A stretch of 64,000 nt of DNA from Candidatus Binatia bacterium (GTDB taxonomy: Bacteria; Desulfobacterota; Binatia; Bin18). Positions 52,155 through 60,759 of this stretch are shown here, in pieces. Positions within the stretch are counted from its first letter, which is position 1; each line of letters begins with the position of its first letter. Both the position numbers and the translations under genes were made by a program. The DNA lies in NCBI GenBank assembly GCA_022826945.1, contig JAJDTY010000073.1:1-64000 (forward strand), read 5' to 3'. The notes below the pieces were generated by a model, which made no database searches, was not told where the DNA came from, and worked only from the letters and a program-made list of their open reading frames with translations.

Positions 52155-53540
52155 ATGGAACGCTACGACTTGGTAGTCATTGGAGCAGGCCCTGGGGGCT
52201 ATGTGGCAGCGATTCGAGCCGCCCAGTTGGGCCTGAACGTCGCAGTCGTGGAGAAGGACCAGCCCGGTGGGGTGTGCCTGAACTGGGGCTGTATTCCGTC
52301 CAAAGCCATTCTGACCTCGGCAGAAATGTATGAAGATCTCAAACACGGGGAGCACTACGGCATCAAGGCGAGTGGGCTGTCTTTTGATTATCCCCAGGTC
52401 ATTAAGCGGTCGCGCCAGGTTGCCGGCCGATTGGCCAAAGGGGTGGAATATCTCCTTAAAAAGAACAAGGTACCGCTCCTCAAAGGGACGGGCAGGCTCG
52501 AGGGTAACAATCGCGTGGTGATTGAAGGTCAGGAGACGCAGCAGGTCGAAGCCGAGCGTATTTTGATTGCCACCGGTTCCCGCGAGCGGACGCTGCCCGG
52601 CCTTGAGATCGACGGCAACCAGGTTCTGACCAGTTATGAGGCCCTGACGGAGCAAACCATCCCCGAATCCATCGTCATCATCGGCGGCGGTGCGATTGGG
52701 GTGGAGTTCGCCTATATCTACAGCACGTTTGGCAGCCGGGTGACGGTTGTTGAGATGGAAAAGCAACTCCTGCCCGGGGTCGATGCCGAAATCGCCAAAG
52801 AACTGGAACGCGCGTTTAAGAAAAAGGGCATTGAGGTTCTGACCCAGACCATGTTTCACAGTCTGGAAAAATATCCGGGCCGGGTTGAGGTTAATCTGGA
52901 CAGCGGCGGCACCCTCAAGGAACGCACGGCCAATAAGGTCCTGGTGGCTGTCGGTCGGGCTCCGATTAGTGCCGATCTTGGTCTGGAAGAGGCCGGTGTC
53001 GGAATCGAGCGAGGCTATGTGCAGGTCAATGAGCAGATGCAAACTGCCAATACGGCGATCTATGCGATTGGTGATGTGAACGGGCCACCGCTGCTGGCCC
53101 ACGCCGCCTCGGAAGAAGGGATTGCAGCGGTCGAATACATGACGGGCGAACGGGAGAAGGGGCTGGATGCGTCTCGCATCCCGGCTTGTATCTATTGTCA
53201 GCCGCAGGTGGCAGTCTTTGGACTGAGCGAAGAGCAGGCTCAGGCGCAGGGCTATGAAGTCAAGGTCGGGCGATTCCCGTTCCGCGCTCTGGGTAAGGCG
53301 CTGGCTGCCGGCCACGACGAGGGTATGGTCAAGCTGGTGGTTGATAAAGAATATGGCGAGATACTTGGCTGTCACATCGTTGGACGCGGCGCGACGGATC
53401 TCATTGCCGAAGTCGGTCTCGCCCGAACGCTGGAAGCGACCACGGCTGAGTTGAGCGAGACGGTCCATGCTCATCCGACGTTGTCTGAGGCGATTATGGA
53501 AGCCGCGCTGGACGCCGAAGGGCGGGGCATTAATTTTTAG
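52155..53540 (+). CDS. lpdA: Dihydrolipoamide dehydrogenase (E3)
   Basis: A 461-residue FAD disulfide reductase that reoxidises the lipoyl groups of the E2 next door. It shows LVVIGAGPGGYVAAIRAAQLG (FAD), GGVCLNWGCIPSKA (redox-active Cys pair), IVIIGGGAIGVEFAYIYSTFG (NAD), YAIGDVNGPPLLAHAASEEG and the C-terminal VHAHPTLSEAIMEA with the catalytic His. It follows pdhC by 9 bases. Confidence 0.95.
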   Translation: MERYDLVVIGAGPGGYVAAIRAAQLGLNVAVVEKDQPGGVCLNWGCIPSKAILTSAEMYEDLKHGEHYGIKASGLSFDYPQVIKRSRQVAGRLAKGVEYLLKKNKVPLLKGTGRLEGNNRVVIEGQETQQVEAERILIATGSRERTLPGLEIDGNQVLTSYEALTEQTIPESIVIIGGGAIGVEFAYIYSTFGSRVTVVEMEKQLLPGVDAEIAKELERAFKKKGIEVLTQTMFHSLEKYPGRVEVNLDSGGTLKERTANKVLVAVGRAPISADLGLEEAGVGIERGYVQVNEQMQTANTAIYAIGDVNGPPLLAHAASEEGIAAVEYMTGEREKGLDASRIPACIYCQPQVAVFGLSEEQAQAQGYEVKVGRFPFRALGKALAAGHDEGMVKLVVDKEYGEILGCHIVGRGATDLIAEVGLARTLEATTAELSETVHAHPTLSEAIMEAALDAEGRGINF

Positions 53541-53573
53541 GGCAGGCGTAACAGCTTGTTCCGAGTAGGTCCA

Positions 53574-54266
53574 ATGAAACTCGCGTGTATAACCCCCGGC
53601 TTGGTGGATTACACTGCCGCGTTGGCATGGCAGCAGACGTTGGTCGCCCAACGGATTGCGGCCGAGATCCCGGACTCTCTCGTCCTGCTCGAACATCCGC
53701 CCGTATTTACCTTAGGCCGGGGAGGCGACGAGAGATATCTTCTCAACCCCGGTCAGGTGCCGGTCCATCGCGTCGGTCGTGGCGGGGAGGTGACGTTTCA
53801 TGGGCCGGGCCAGTTGGTCGGTTATCCTATTTTGGACCTGAAACAAAACGGCAAAGATGTTCATCGCTATCTGCGTCTGCTCGAAGACGTTGTCATCGCC
53901 ACACTTGCCGCATGGGATATTGCTGCTATGCGGAGAGACGGCCTCACCGGCGTGTGGGTAGGAACTGACAAGATCGCTTCAATCGGTATCGGCGTTCGCC
54001 GCTGGGTGACGTTTCACGGCTTTGCTCTGAACGTGAATACTGACCTGTCGTATTTCTCTGCCATTGTTCCCTGCGGACTGCCTGGGGTGCGCATGACGTC
54101 CATGCAGCAATTATTGAAGGAAGCACTCCCGCTCGATACAGTGCAAGCAACGATGGTCCGCAGCTTTGCTCGGATATTTGGTCATCAGGAGATCGTATGG
54201 AACACGAGCGTGCAGGCGTCCGTTCTCAAGCCTCCTCCAACGGAACGTCTGGCAACCGTCCCGTAA
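53574..54266 (+). CDS. lipB: Octanoyltransferase
   Basis: A LipB of about 230 residues that transfers octanoyl groups from acyl carrier protein to lipoyl-domain lysines. Motifs are LLEHPPVFTLGRGGDE, RGGEVTFHGPGQLVGYPILDL, the lysine in GTDKIASIGIGVRRWVTFHG, and the active-site Cys in PCGLPGVRMTS. The ATG at 53574 is preferred over the track's TTG at 53556. The last 70 bases overlap the start of lipA in another frame. Confidence 0.93.
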   Translation: MKLACITPGLVDYTAALAWQQTLVAQRIAAEIPDSLVLLEHPPVFTLGRGGDERYLLNPGQVPVHRVGRGGEVTFHGPGQLVGYPILDLKQNGKDVHRYLRLLEDVVIATLAAWDIAAMRRDGLTGVWVGTDKIASIGIGVRRWVTFHGFALNVNTDLSYFSAIVPCGLPGVRMTSMQQLLKEALPLDTVQATMVRSFARIFGHQEIVWNTSVQASVLKPPPTERLATVP

Positions 54267-55111
54267 AGCGTCGCCACCCGGACTGGATTAAAGTCCGTAT
54301 GCCCGCCGGTCCGGGCTATACGCAGACCAGGGCCATTGTCTCGACGTTCAAGCTCAACACGGTGTGCCAGGAGGCGCAGTGTCCCAATATCGGTGAGTGC
54401 TGGGGACATGGGACGGCGACGTTCATGCTCATGGGCGACGTATGTACCCGGAACTGCCGGTTCTGTGCCGTCAGTCACGGTCGCATGGTGGCCCTCGACC
54501 CCGGAGAACCCCGACGCGTGGCTGAGGCGGCCCTGAAAATGAACCTCTCACATATTGTCGTCACATCGGTTAACCGAGATGATCTGCCGGACGGTGGCGC
54601 CCGACATTTTGCCGAGACCGTACACGCGATCAAACACCTGAATCCCGACTGCACGATTGAAGTGCTGACCCCCGATTTTCAGGGGAATGAAGCTGCGGTT
54701 GCTACGGTTGCCGAATCGCCGATCGAAATTTTCAATCATAATACCGAGAGTGTGCCACGGTTGTATAAGCGCGTTCGCCCAGGGGCGAAGTACGAGCGCT
54801 CCCTCCGTGTCCTGGAGAAAGCCAAAGCCGTCCGCGCGAATCTGAAAACCAAGACCGGCATCATGCTCGGTCTTGGCGAGACCTATGAAGAACTCCTGAC
54901 CGTCTTCGGCGACCTGCGCGCGGTGGAGTGCGATATCCTGACGCTCGGGCAGTATCTCCAGCCGTCGAAAGAGCAGCTTCCGGTTGAACGTTACGTCCAT
55001 CCGGATGAGTTCAAAGCCTTACGGGAAGAGGCGCTGAGTCTCGGCTTTCGCCATGTCGAATCCGGCCCGCTGGTACGCAGTTCCTACCACGCCTGGAAGC
55101 ATGTTGAGTAA
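54197..55111 (+). CDS. lipA: Lipoyl synthase
   Basis: A 304-residue radical-SAM enzyme that inserts two sulfurs into octanoylated lipoyl domains. It has the auxiliary-cluster cysteines CQEAQCPNIGEC and the radical-SAM cysteines CTRNCRFCAV, then VVTSVNRDDLPDGGARHF and the C-terminal SGPLVRSSYHAWKH with the conserved serine. The ATG at 54197, after AGGAG, lies inside lipB, giving a 70-base overlap. With lipB and pdhC-lpdA it forms a compact lipoate unit. Confidence 0.95.
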   Translation: MEHERAGVRSQASSNGTSGNRPVKRRHPDWIKVRMPAGPGYTQTRAIVSTFKLNTVCQEAQCPNIGECWGHGTATFMLMGDVCTRNCRFCAVSHGRMVALDPGEPRRVAEAALKMNLSHIVVTSVNRDDLPDGGARHFAETVHAIKHLNPDCTIEVLTPDFQGNEAAVATVAESPIEIFNHNTESVPRLYKRVRPGAKYERSLRVLEKAKAVRANLKTKTGIMLGLGETYEELLTVFGDLRAVECDILTLGQYLQPSKEQLPVERYVHPDEFKALREEALSLGFRHVESGPLVRSSYHAWKHVE

Positions 55112-55145
55112 GAAATATGAGAAGAAACAATAAAGGAAAAAGATC

Positions 55146-56096
55146 ATGACACTGCCCAGTAAAGTCAAAATCGTTGATCTGACCGCCAGAGATGGCTTGG
55201 AAGGCTTCAAGCATTTTATTCCAGTGGACTTTCGGATTGAGTTGGTCAACCGGCTCTCCGCTGCCGGGTTTCCTGCTATTGAGGTGGGAGAGTTTGTGAG
55301 CCCCAAGGTCATTCCGGCCATGCAGGGATCGGATCAGGTTGCCCAACAGATCGTGCCGAAACCGGGTGTGGAATATAGCGCGCTTGTGCCGAACATGCGG
55401 GGCTTCAACGACGCGCTCAAAGCCGGGGTGAAGGTCATCACGATCTTTGGGGCGGCCACTGAGCAGTTTAGCCAGGCCAATATCAACTGCTCGATTGAAG
55501 AAAGCTTCGGACGTTTTGATCCGGTCGTTGCTGCGGCAAAAGAACATCACGTCAAAGTGCGTGGCGCGGTCTCTTGCGTTGCCGGCTGTCCGTATGAAGG
55601 CGATGTCGATCCTCAAGCGGTCGGCAGGCTGGTCAAAAGATTCCACGCTATGGGCTGTTACGAAATCGCCCTGGGCGACAGCATTGGGGTGGGTACGCCG
55701 CGGTCGATCAAAGCCATTATCCAGGCCTGCGAAGACCAGGGTGTCCCCGCCTCTGTCTTAACCGCGCATTTTCACAACACCTGCGGCATGGCGCTGGCCA
55801 ACTGCTACGCCGCCATGGAAATGGGCGTGTCCATTCTTGAGAGTGCCTGCGGTGGGCTGGGCGGATGCCCGAATGCTCCGGGCGCAACGGGCAATCTGTC
55901 CTCGGAAGAACTGGTCTATATGCTGAACGGTCTTGGGATTGAGACCGGAGTGGATCTCGACCGGGCCGTGGCCATAGGCAAATGGGCAACGGAGGCGATG
56001 AACCACCGGCTCGATTCCAAGCTAGGCGAGGCCATGACCAACCCCAATATGACCTATTTCGAGAAGGTCGCCCATGAGCCGCAAGCTCCGGCCTAG
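55146..56096 (+). CDS. Hydroxymethylglutaryl-CoA lyase family enzyme
   Basis: A 316-residue DRE-TIM aldolase. VDLTARDGLEGF is the metal and catalytic motif, usually RDGLQ and here RDGLE. LTAHFHNTCGMALANCYAAMEMG supplies the HxH metal ligands. ACGGLGGCPNAPGATGNLSSEELVYML carries the catalytic Cys of HMG-CoA lyases. It should cleave HMG-CoA or a related 3-hydroxy-3-methyl acyl-CoA to an acyl-CoA and a keto acid, as in leucine breakdown. AAGGAAAAAG precedes the ATG. It follows lipA by 34 bases. Confidence 0.88.
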   Translation: MTLPSKVKIVDLTARDGLEGFKHFIPVDFRIELVNRLSAAGFPAIEVGEFVSPKVIPAMQGSDQVAQQIVPKPGVEYSALVPNMRGFNDALKAGVKVITIFGAATEQFSQANINCSIEESFGRFDPVVAAAKEHHVKVRGAVSCVAGCPYEGDVDPQAVGRLVKRFHAMGCYEIALGDSIGVGTPRSIKAIIQACEDQGVPASVLTAHFHNTCGMALANCYAAMEMGVSILESACGGLGGCPNAPGATGNLSSEELVYMLNGLGIETGVDLDRAVAIGKWATEAMNHRLDSKLGEAMTNPNMTYFEKVAHEPQAPA

Positions 56097-56098
56097 CG

Positions 56099-56246
56099 AG
56101 TCCCCTGTCAGGCCGGACCTCCAGCAGGAAGTTTATGGTGCGCCTGCCCCCAGAAACGCACCACGCCCTCGCCATACGGGTAGCAGAGGAAGGGGGCGAG
56201 TCTGAACCGTCTGGTGAGGGCGCGCCTCGCCAGTGACACCATGTGA
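56099..56246 (+). pseudogene. HicB-like antitoxin C-terminal remnant with a one-base frameshift
   Basis: One frame reads PLSGRTSSRKFMVRLPPETH and HALAIRVAEEG. The next frame continues ASLNRLVRARLASDTM and a stop. Removing one G from the GGGGG run at 56192-56196 joins them into the ribbon-helix-helix segment seen at the end of HicB-type antitoxins (RLPPELH...AEEGVSLNxL...). The N-terminal domain and any HicA partner are missing. This is a decayed, frameshifted fragment. Confidence 0.6.
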
Positions 56247-56271
56247 TTGAGTCAGATCACACCCCTCCTGT

Positions 56272-57327
56272 CTATCCCTCAACCTGCTGTATGACATGGG
56301 TGGCGAAGTCGGTCATCTCTTCCTCTCCGCCGGTTATGCAGACTTGGCTGATGCCCAACTCCTTCATTTTCCGCACCCGCTCCTGAAGCTCCTCGGGTGT
56401 GCCGGTTAGGGTGGTTTCTTTGATCATCTTTTCGGTGACCAGCGGTGCGTGTTCCGGCTTGAACGCGGCACAATAGTCCGTATAGAGGTCTAGATGACGG
56501 GTCTCGAGCGGGGCGTCCGGGGTACGATAGGCGTCCTTAAAGGCCATGAGGTCGTCCCGGATGTCTCCCGGCAACTGAAAGGGGTCCTTCACCGACAGAG
56601 CGAAGATATTGCACTCCGAAGAAACCAGCGGGCCGACCGCCTGCTGAAGGTCTTCCAGCATCTCTTCGGGTTTTCTCAGATGGAAGGCCGTCACCACCGT
56701 AACGTAAATATCCTCCATCTTCTTGCCGGCGCGTTCGGCCCCGCGTCGAATATGGTCCAGCGTATATTTGAGCAGGCTGTCACCTACCGTACCGAAGAGG
56801 ATTACGCCGTCTCCGATCTCCCCGGCCAACTCCAGCGTCTTGGGGCCGCTGCCGGCCACGTGAATCGGGATGGGGTTCTTCAGATTGATGAACTCGCTGT
56901 TGGGGTTGAGAAACCTGATCTGGCGCTTGCGTTCGCCTTCTTGATACGGAACGGTGTCTCCTTTCAGCAGGCCGCGACACACCTCCACATTGGCCCGCAG
57001 GACTGCCAGCCGGGCCGCCGGCATGCCGAGCGTCCGCCGGGCGGTATTGCCCGTCCCGATGCCCATGATGACCCGGCCCGGGGCGAGCACATTCAGGGTG
57101 CCAAAGCTACAGGCCGTCACCGGAGCAATCCGCGAGCTGGGGTTGGTCACGTTGGTGCCGAGTTTGATCGTCTTCGTATGGGTCGCACACAGCGCCATAC
57201 ACTGGAACACATCGCTCCAGACCATCTGGGAGTCCCCGAACCAGGCATGGGTATAGCCCTTGTCCTCGGCAATCATCACGTCTTTATAGGTCTCAACATG
57301 GGAAAGAAAAATCACTCCGTAGTCCAT
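56272..57327 (-). CDS. Luciferase-like (LLM class) F420/flavin-dependent oxidoreductase
   Basis: A 351-residue luciferase-like protein, a diverged paralogue of the one at 17971-19050. Shared features are HAWFGDSQMVWSDVF, RIAPVTACSFGTLN, LAPGRVIMGIGTGNTARRTLG and PIPIHVAGSGPKTLELAGEIGDG, the last resembling F420-dependent methylenetetrahydromethanopterin reductase-like members. The ATG at 57327 follows AGGAGG; the track start adds 19 codons without support. The substrate is unknown. Confidence 0.88.
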   Translation of the reverse strand: MDYGVIFLSHVETYKDVMIAEDKGYTHAWFGDSQMVWSDVFQCMALCATHTKTIKLGTNVTNPSSRIAPVTACSFGTLNVLAPGRVIMGIGTGNTARRTLGMPAARLAVLRANVEVCRGLLKGDTVPYQEGERKRQIRFLNPNSEFINLKNPIPIHVAGSGPKTLELAGEIGDGVILFGTVGDSLLKYTLDHIRRGAERAGKKMEDIYVTVVTAFHLRKPEEMLEDLQQAVGPLVSSECNIFALSVKDPFQLPGDIRDDLMAFKDAYRTPDAPLETRHLDLYTDYCAAFKPEHAPLVTEKMIKETTLTGTPEELQERVRKMKELGISQVCITGGEEEMTDFATHVIQQVEG

Positions 57328-57390
57328 TGCTACCTCCTTGTTCGTAATCCTGTCTGAGTAAGACTGGTGATTTTTGTACGGCAAGACTGG

Positions 57391-57648
57391 TCAGGCGCTC
57401 TGCATTTTCTTTGAGGGGGTATGCAGAATGCCAAGCAATCCATCTATCGATAAATCTTCATCCAGTAGTGGCCAATGAATCCCATATCCCGATGGGGAAA
57501 TCTCAAACATCTGGCGGGCCTTCTCAGGGGCATTGAGGAGGACTTGAGATATCTCATGTATGTTGATCGTCCTGGTCCGCCCATCAATGGTGACATGCAA
57601 AACATCGCCCTCAAAATGCACATCCGCTACATCATGGTGTTGCTTCAT
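57391..57648 (-). CDS. DUF2442-domain protein, partner of DUF4160
   Basis: An 85-residue protein from the ATG at 57648 (MKQHHDVADVHFEGDVLHVTIDGR...), ending in SGYGIHWPLLDEDLSIDGLLGI, which is typical of DUF2442. Its ATG overlaps the stop of the preceding DUF4160 gene (ATGA). Small paired DUF4160/DUF2442 genes are widespread in mobile and toxin-antitoxin-rich regions; a toxin-antitoxin role is presumed, not shown. The track start adds ten codons inside DUF4160. Confidence 0.82.
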   Translation of the reverse strand: MKQHHDVADVHFEGDVLHVTIDGRTRTINIHEISQVLLNAPEKARQMFEISPSGYGIHWPLLDEDLSIDGLLGILHTPSKKMQSA

Positions 57649-57902
57649 GGTTGACGGCTCCGTTGAAACTCTTCCCATCGCTGTTCAATGTATTCGAAAT
57701 GGTCAAAGATGATCTTCTTGATATCTCGGCGGTCCCGGAGAGAAAGATTATAGGCATAGACTTCTTCCAGATCAAAGCGCTCACGGTCGAGCCAATATTT
57801 ACATTCTCTCTCCCCTTTCCGGCAATGGATATGGATCGGTTCATTACCCTCATTCGCGTAGAAGAATAGACGCCGCCCTGCCATCATCAAGACTGTCGGC
57901 AT
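57645..57902 (-). CDS. DUF4160-domain protein
   Basis: An 85-residue protein with the DUF4160 pattern MPTVLMMAGRRLFFYANEGNEPIHIHCRKGE and a helical C-terminus (KKIIFDHFEYIEQRWEEF). The HIH motif is characteristic of the family. It is coupled to the DUF2442 gene by a four-base overlap. It lies in a short stretch that also holds a YgiT-like antitoxin and a HicB remnant. Confidence 0.82.
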   Translation of the reverse strand: MPTVLMMAGRRLFFYANEGNEPIHIHCRKGERECKYWLDRERFDLEEVYAYNLSLRDRRDIKKIIFDHFEYIEQRWEEFQRSRQP

Positions 57903-58019
57903 TGGGATTCACCACTTTGAGGGGTATGGACACAATTCCCGTTGGAAGACGGTGCGGTTCTGAAGACGCATATGTTGGCGAGCCACTTCGAACTTAATGA
58001 CAACTGAATCTTCACCAGC

Positions 58020-58238
58020 TTAGGCTCTAGGGAACTCAAATACCGGCGTCTCGATGACTCGGCTGGGGGCTTTCCCATCCCAGACAACGGCCTGTAATTG
58101 CTTGACCGTATCCGGCGAGAAGAATCGCTCCCCCGTTTGCAAGGAAACACGAGCAGGCACGTGTTCAATGATGATAAAACGACCGTGGACTTCGAGGGTA
58201 TACGTGACCTCCTGTTTTGCCAATGTCTCTTCTGGCAT
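58020..58238 (-). CDS. YgiT/MqsA-type antitoxin-like protein without the zinc cysteines
   Basis: A 72-residue protein: VHGRFIIIEHVPARVSLQTGERFFSPDTVKQLQAVV. It resembles the N-terminal half of YgiT/MqsA-type antitoxins, which normally read VPAxVCxxTGExFFSxETVxxL. The cysteine after VPARV is Ser, and no CxxC pair remains, so zinc binding is unlikely. No toxin gene lies directly upstream, where it is usually found. It may be an orphan or remnant antitoxin. Confidence 0.6.
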   Translation of the reverse strand: MPEETLAKQEVTYTLEVHGRFIIIEHVPARVSLQTGERFFSPDTVKQLQAVVWDGKAPSRVIETPVFEFPRA

Positions 58239-58280
58239 CTCACTTCACCCATCATTCAACTGGAGTTTGGGCAATCTTTT

Positions 58281-59273
58281 CTAAAGCACCTTCAACAACT
58301 CATCTCTTTCACTGTAAGTGAAAGAAGTTGGCTTGCCGTTTCGCCGGGCCTGAATACCGGCCTCCGGTGTGACGATCCCGATGACCTGGGCGGGAATGTT
58401 TGCTGACTGGAAAATCTGTTCGAGATTCGGCCATTTATCCGCAGGAATGGTCAGGAGCAGGGTGCCGGAACTAATCAACCCGAGTGGATTGATATTGAAA
58501 TGCTCACATATGGCTCGGGTGGAGGGGAGGGTGGGAATGGCGTCGAGGTCAATCTGCATGCCAAGTCCGCTGACAGCGGTCAGCTCATACAACCCCATGG
58601 CCACGCCGCCCTCTGTCGGGTCGTGCATGGCTGTCGCGCCGTGTTGGGCGGCTAACAGAGCTTCTTTGACAATGGAGATTCCCCACGTTGTGCGGATATG
58701 CCGCGCCTCGTCCTGAAGCTCGGGCGCCAGGATAGCTTCCAGTTCTTTGTGCTTCTCGGCAAACACTATACTGGTCCCCTCAAGACCAGCCGTCTTGGTC
58801 ATCACGACCAAGTCCCCCGCCCGGACTCCCTGTGTGGTCACCAATCGGTCCTTGGCGACCACGCCCGTCATATTGCCGACAACGACCGGCTGAGACACGG
58901 CCGCGGTCACTTCCGTGTGGCCCCCGGTGACGCTAATACCCAAATCTCGACACGTGGAGTCGATCTGGGCAAAGACCTGTCTGACGCCGTGCTCTGAGGT
59001 ATCGGGTGGAAACAGGAGGCAGGCCTGAAACCAGGCCGGCTGTGCACCCATGGTCGCGACATCGTTGGCATTGATATGCACAGCGTACCAGCCCACGTCG
59101 TCGGCCGTGAATGTTACCGGGTCGGTTTTGACCACAAGATACTGCTCGCCCACATCGAGAACGGCACAGTCTTCACCAAACCGCGGGCCGATGAGGACCC
59201 GCGAGTCTTCCGTCCCAGCGTGTGAGATGCAGGTTTTAAGAAAATCGGCTGGGAGTTTGCCTGGGAGAAGCAT
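58281..59273 (-). CDS. AIR synthase-related (HypE/ThiL-like) ATP-binding protein
   Basis: A 330-residue protein of the PurM/HypE/ThiL superfamily: GPRFGEDCAVLDVGEQYLVVKTDPVTF, VHINANDVATMGAQPAWF, ISVTGGHTEVTAAV, and TAMHDPTEGGVAMGLYELTAVSG, the ATP-binding core. It lacks the C-terminal Cys of HypE and the N-terminal Cys/Sec loop of SelD. It is therefore an AIR-synthase-like enzyme of unknown substrate. GGAG precedes the ATG. It is downstream of the M16 peptidase pair on the same strand. Confidence 0.85.
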   Translation of the reverse strand: MLLPGKLPADFLKTCISHAGTEDSRVLIGPRFGEDCAVLDVGEQYLVVKTDPVTFTADDVGWYAVHINANDVATMGAQPAWFQACLLFPPDTSEHGVRQVFAQIDSTCRDLGISVTGGHTEVTAAVSQPVVVGNMTGVVAKDRLVTTQGVRAGDLVVMTKTAGLEGTSIVFAEKHKELEAILAPELQDEARHIRTTWGISIVKEALLAAQHGATAMHDPTEGGVAMGLYELTAVSGLGMQIDLDAIPTLPSTRAICEHFNINPLGLISSGTLLLTIPADKWPNLEQIFQSANIPAQVIGIVTPEAGIQARRNGKPTSFTYSERDELLKVL

Positions 59274-59302
59274 GTCCGCTCACTCCGCGTTTCGGGCGAG
59301 CC

Positions 59303-60706
59303 TCACTCCGCCAGTGTCGCAGCAGGGTTCAGCTCTTCCGTTGCCGCTGGTTCCGTACCTCCACCGGACGTATCGACGCCGGTCTTGGTCCGTTCCAGGT
59401 CGGCCTTTTCCAGGTCGGCAACAACGACCTGGAGGAATTGATCCGGGTGGAGGTGCTGCTTTGCCGCCGCTCTCACCTGTGCAAGCGTCACTGAGCCAAT
59501 AATATCCGGGTAGCGATCCGGGTAATCGAGTCCCAGCCCATAGAACTCAAGCACCGGGAGCATCCCGGCGACATCCGAGTTGGAAATGAGCCGGAGCGGA
59601 AAGCTGTTCACGAGATAGGCTTTTGCCGCCTCGACTTCTTCTTCAGTTGCCCCTTCTTGCCTGAAGTGCCGAATGACGGCCAAGGTTTCAGCAATGGCTT
59701 GCTGGGCACTTTCATTCTTGGTTTGTAAGGCAACGGTGAAAGGGCCCGGATGCTTGCGAGCCGAGAAATAGCTGCCGACGGAGTAGGCATAGCCGTGCTC
59801 TTCTCGAATGCGGTCCATGAGCCGCGAGCCAAACCCCCCGCCTCCGAGAATGTGATTCATGACCAGAACGGCGTAATAATCAGGGTGGGAGCGGGCGATG
59901 CCCGAGTGGCCGATCATGATGTTGGCCTGGGTGACCTCTTTATTGAGGTTGACCTGTCGGGCCTCCCGCTCGGGTGGGTCCGGCCACGAGAAATCGGGCA
60001 GGTCTGCCGCTTTCCAGTCGGCAAAATGAGAGGCAAGAAGGGCGCCGATCTGGTCCTGGGTGATTTCTCCGGCAACGGCGATAATAGCGTTATTCGGGCG
60101 GTAATACGTGGTGTGAAACTGTTTGATATCATCAGGCGTAATACGTGCTAGCGTCTCTGTCTGGCCTGAAATCAGCCGTCCGTAGGGATGCTGAGGGTAG
60201 AGATGCTCTCTAAAGGCTTTGCCGGCAACCCAGCCAGGGTCTTCTTGGTTGCTGTGCAGACGGCCCTCAATCTCTTTGCGGATGCGCTCAAATTCGTCCT
60301 GCGAAAAGCTTGGAGACAGGATGACTTCGGCCAGGAGGGCAAAAGATCGGTCGAGGTTCTTCGTCAAGGTCGTCAGGCTGATAGTCGTGGCATCGTTGCC
60401 AGCGTCAACCGATAACGATGTTCCTAAGAAATCGAGTTCTTCGGCCAGGGCCTGGGCGGAATAACTCTTGGTCCCGCGCGTGAGCAATGCGGCGGTGAGA
60501 TTGGCCAGTCCCTGTTTGTCCTGCGGGTCAACTGCGGCGCCCGTTTTGAGAACCATGCTCAGCACGACCATGGGCAGGCCGGGACGCTCGGCAGCGAGCA
60601 GCGTTGCACCGTTATCGAGTACGGTCCGTGTTCCCAGCGGGGCGGCTGATAGAGACGAAGCAAGACCGAGGCTGAGCATAAGGCCGATGAGAAGGCGTCG
60701 TGTCAT
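59303..60706 (-). CDS. M16-family peptidase homologue, non-catalytic partner
   Basis: A 467-residue exported protein (signal peptide MTRRLLIGLMLSLGLASSLSAAP) with the M16 fold: RTVLDNGATLLAAERPGLPMVVLSMVLKTGAAVD, and RIREEHGYAYSVGSYFSARKHPG in the second half, where the Arg-Tyr pair is usual. The zinc motif HxxEH is absent, replaced by GLANLTAALL. In bacterial M16B pairs one subunit keeps zinc and the other keeps the Arg/Tyr substrate site. This is the latter, and the next gene upstream is the zinc subunit. Confidence 0.87.
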   Translation of the reverse strand: MTRRLLIGLMLSLGLASSLSAAPLGTRTVLDNGATLLAAERPGLPMVVLSMVLKTGAAVDPQDKQGLANLTAALLTRGTKSYSAQALAEELDFLGTSLSVDAGNDATTISLTTLTKNLDRSFALLAEVILSPSFSQDEFERIRKEIEGRLHSNQEDPGWVAGKAFREHLYPQHPYGRLISGQTETLARITPDDIKQFHTTYYRPNNAIIAVAGEITQDQIGALLASHFADWKAADLPDFSWPDPPEREARQVNLNKEVTQANIMIGHSGIARSHPDYYAVLVMNHILGGGGFGSRLMDRIREEHGYAYSVGSYFSARKHPGPFTVALQTKNESAQQAIAETLAVIRHFRQEGATEEEVEAAKAYLVNSFPLRLISNSDVAGMLPVLEFYGLGLDYPDRYPDIIGSVTLAQVRAAAKQHLHPDQFLQVVVADLEKADLERTKTGVDTSGGGTEPAATEELNPAATLAE

Positions 60707-60759
60707 AGCGTGCTTCCTTCAAGCAATGGGACGGATCGGAGCGAACAGGAACGAGTTGG

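Noticed and set aside
57887-58255. 122-residue leftward ORF
   Set aside because: Shadow of the YgiT-like gene in another frame; Ser/Arg-rich with no domain.
58281-59273. Could the AIR-synthase-like gene be selD, supporting the selenoprotein call?
   Set aside because: SelD's N-terminal Cys/Sec glycine-rich loop is absent, and the sequence is nearer HypE/ThiL-type proteins; it gives no support for selenocysteine use.
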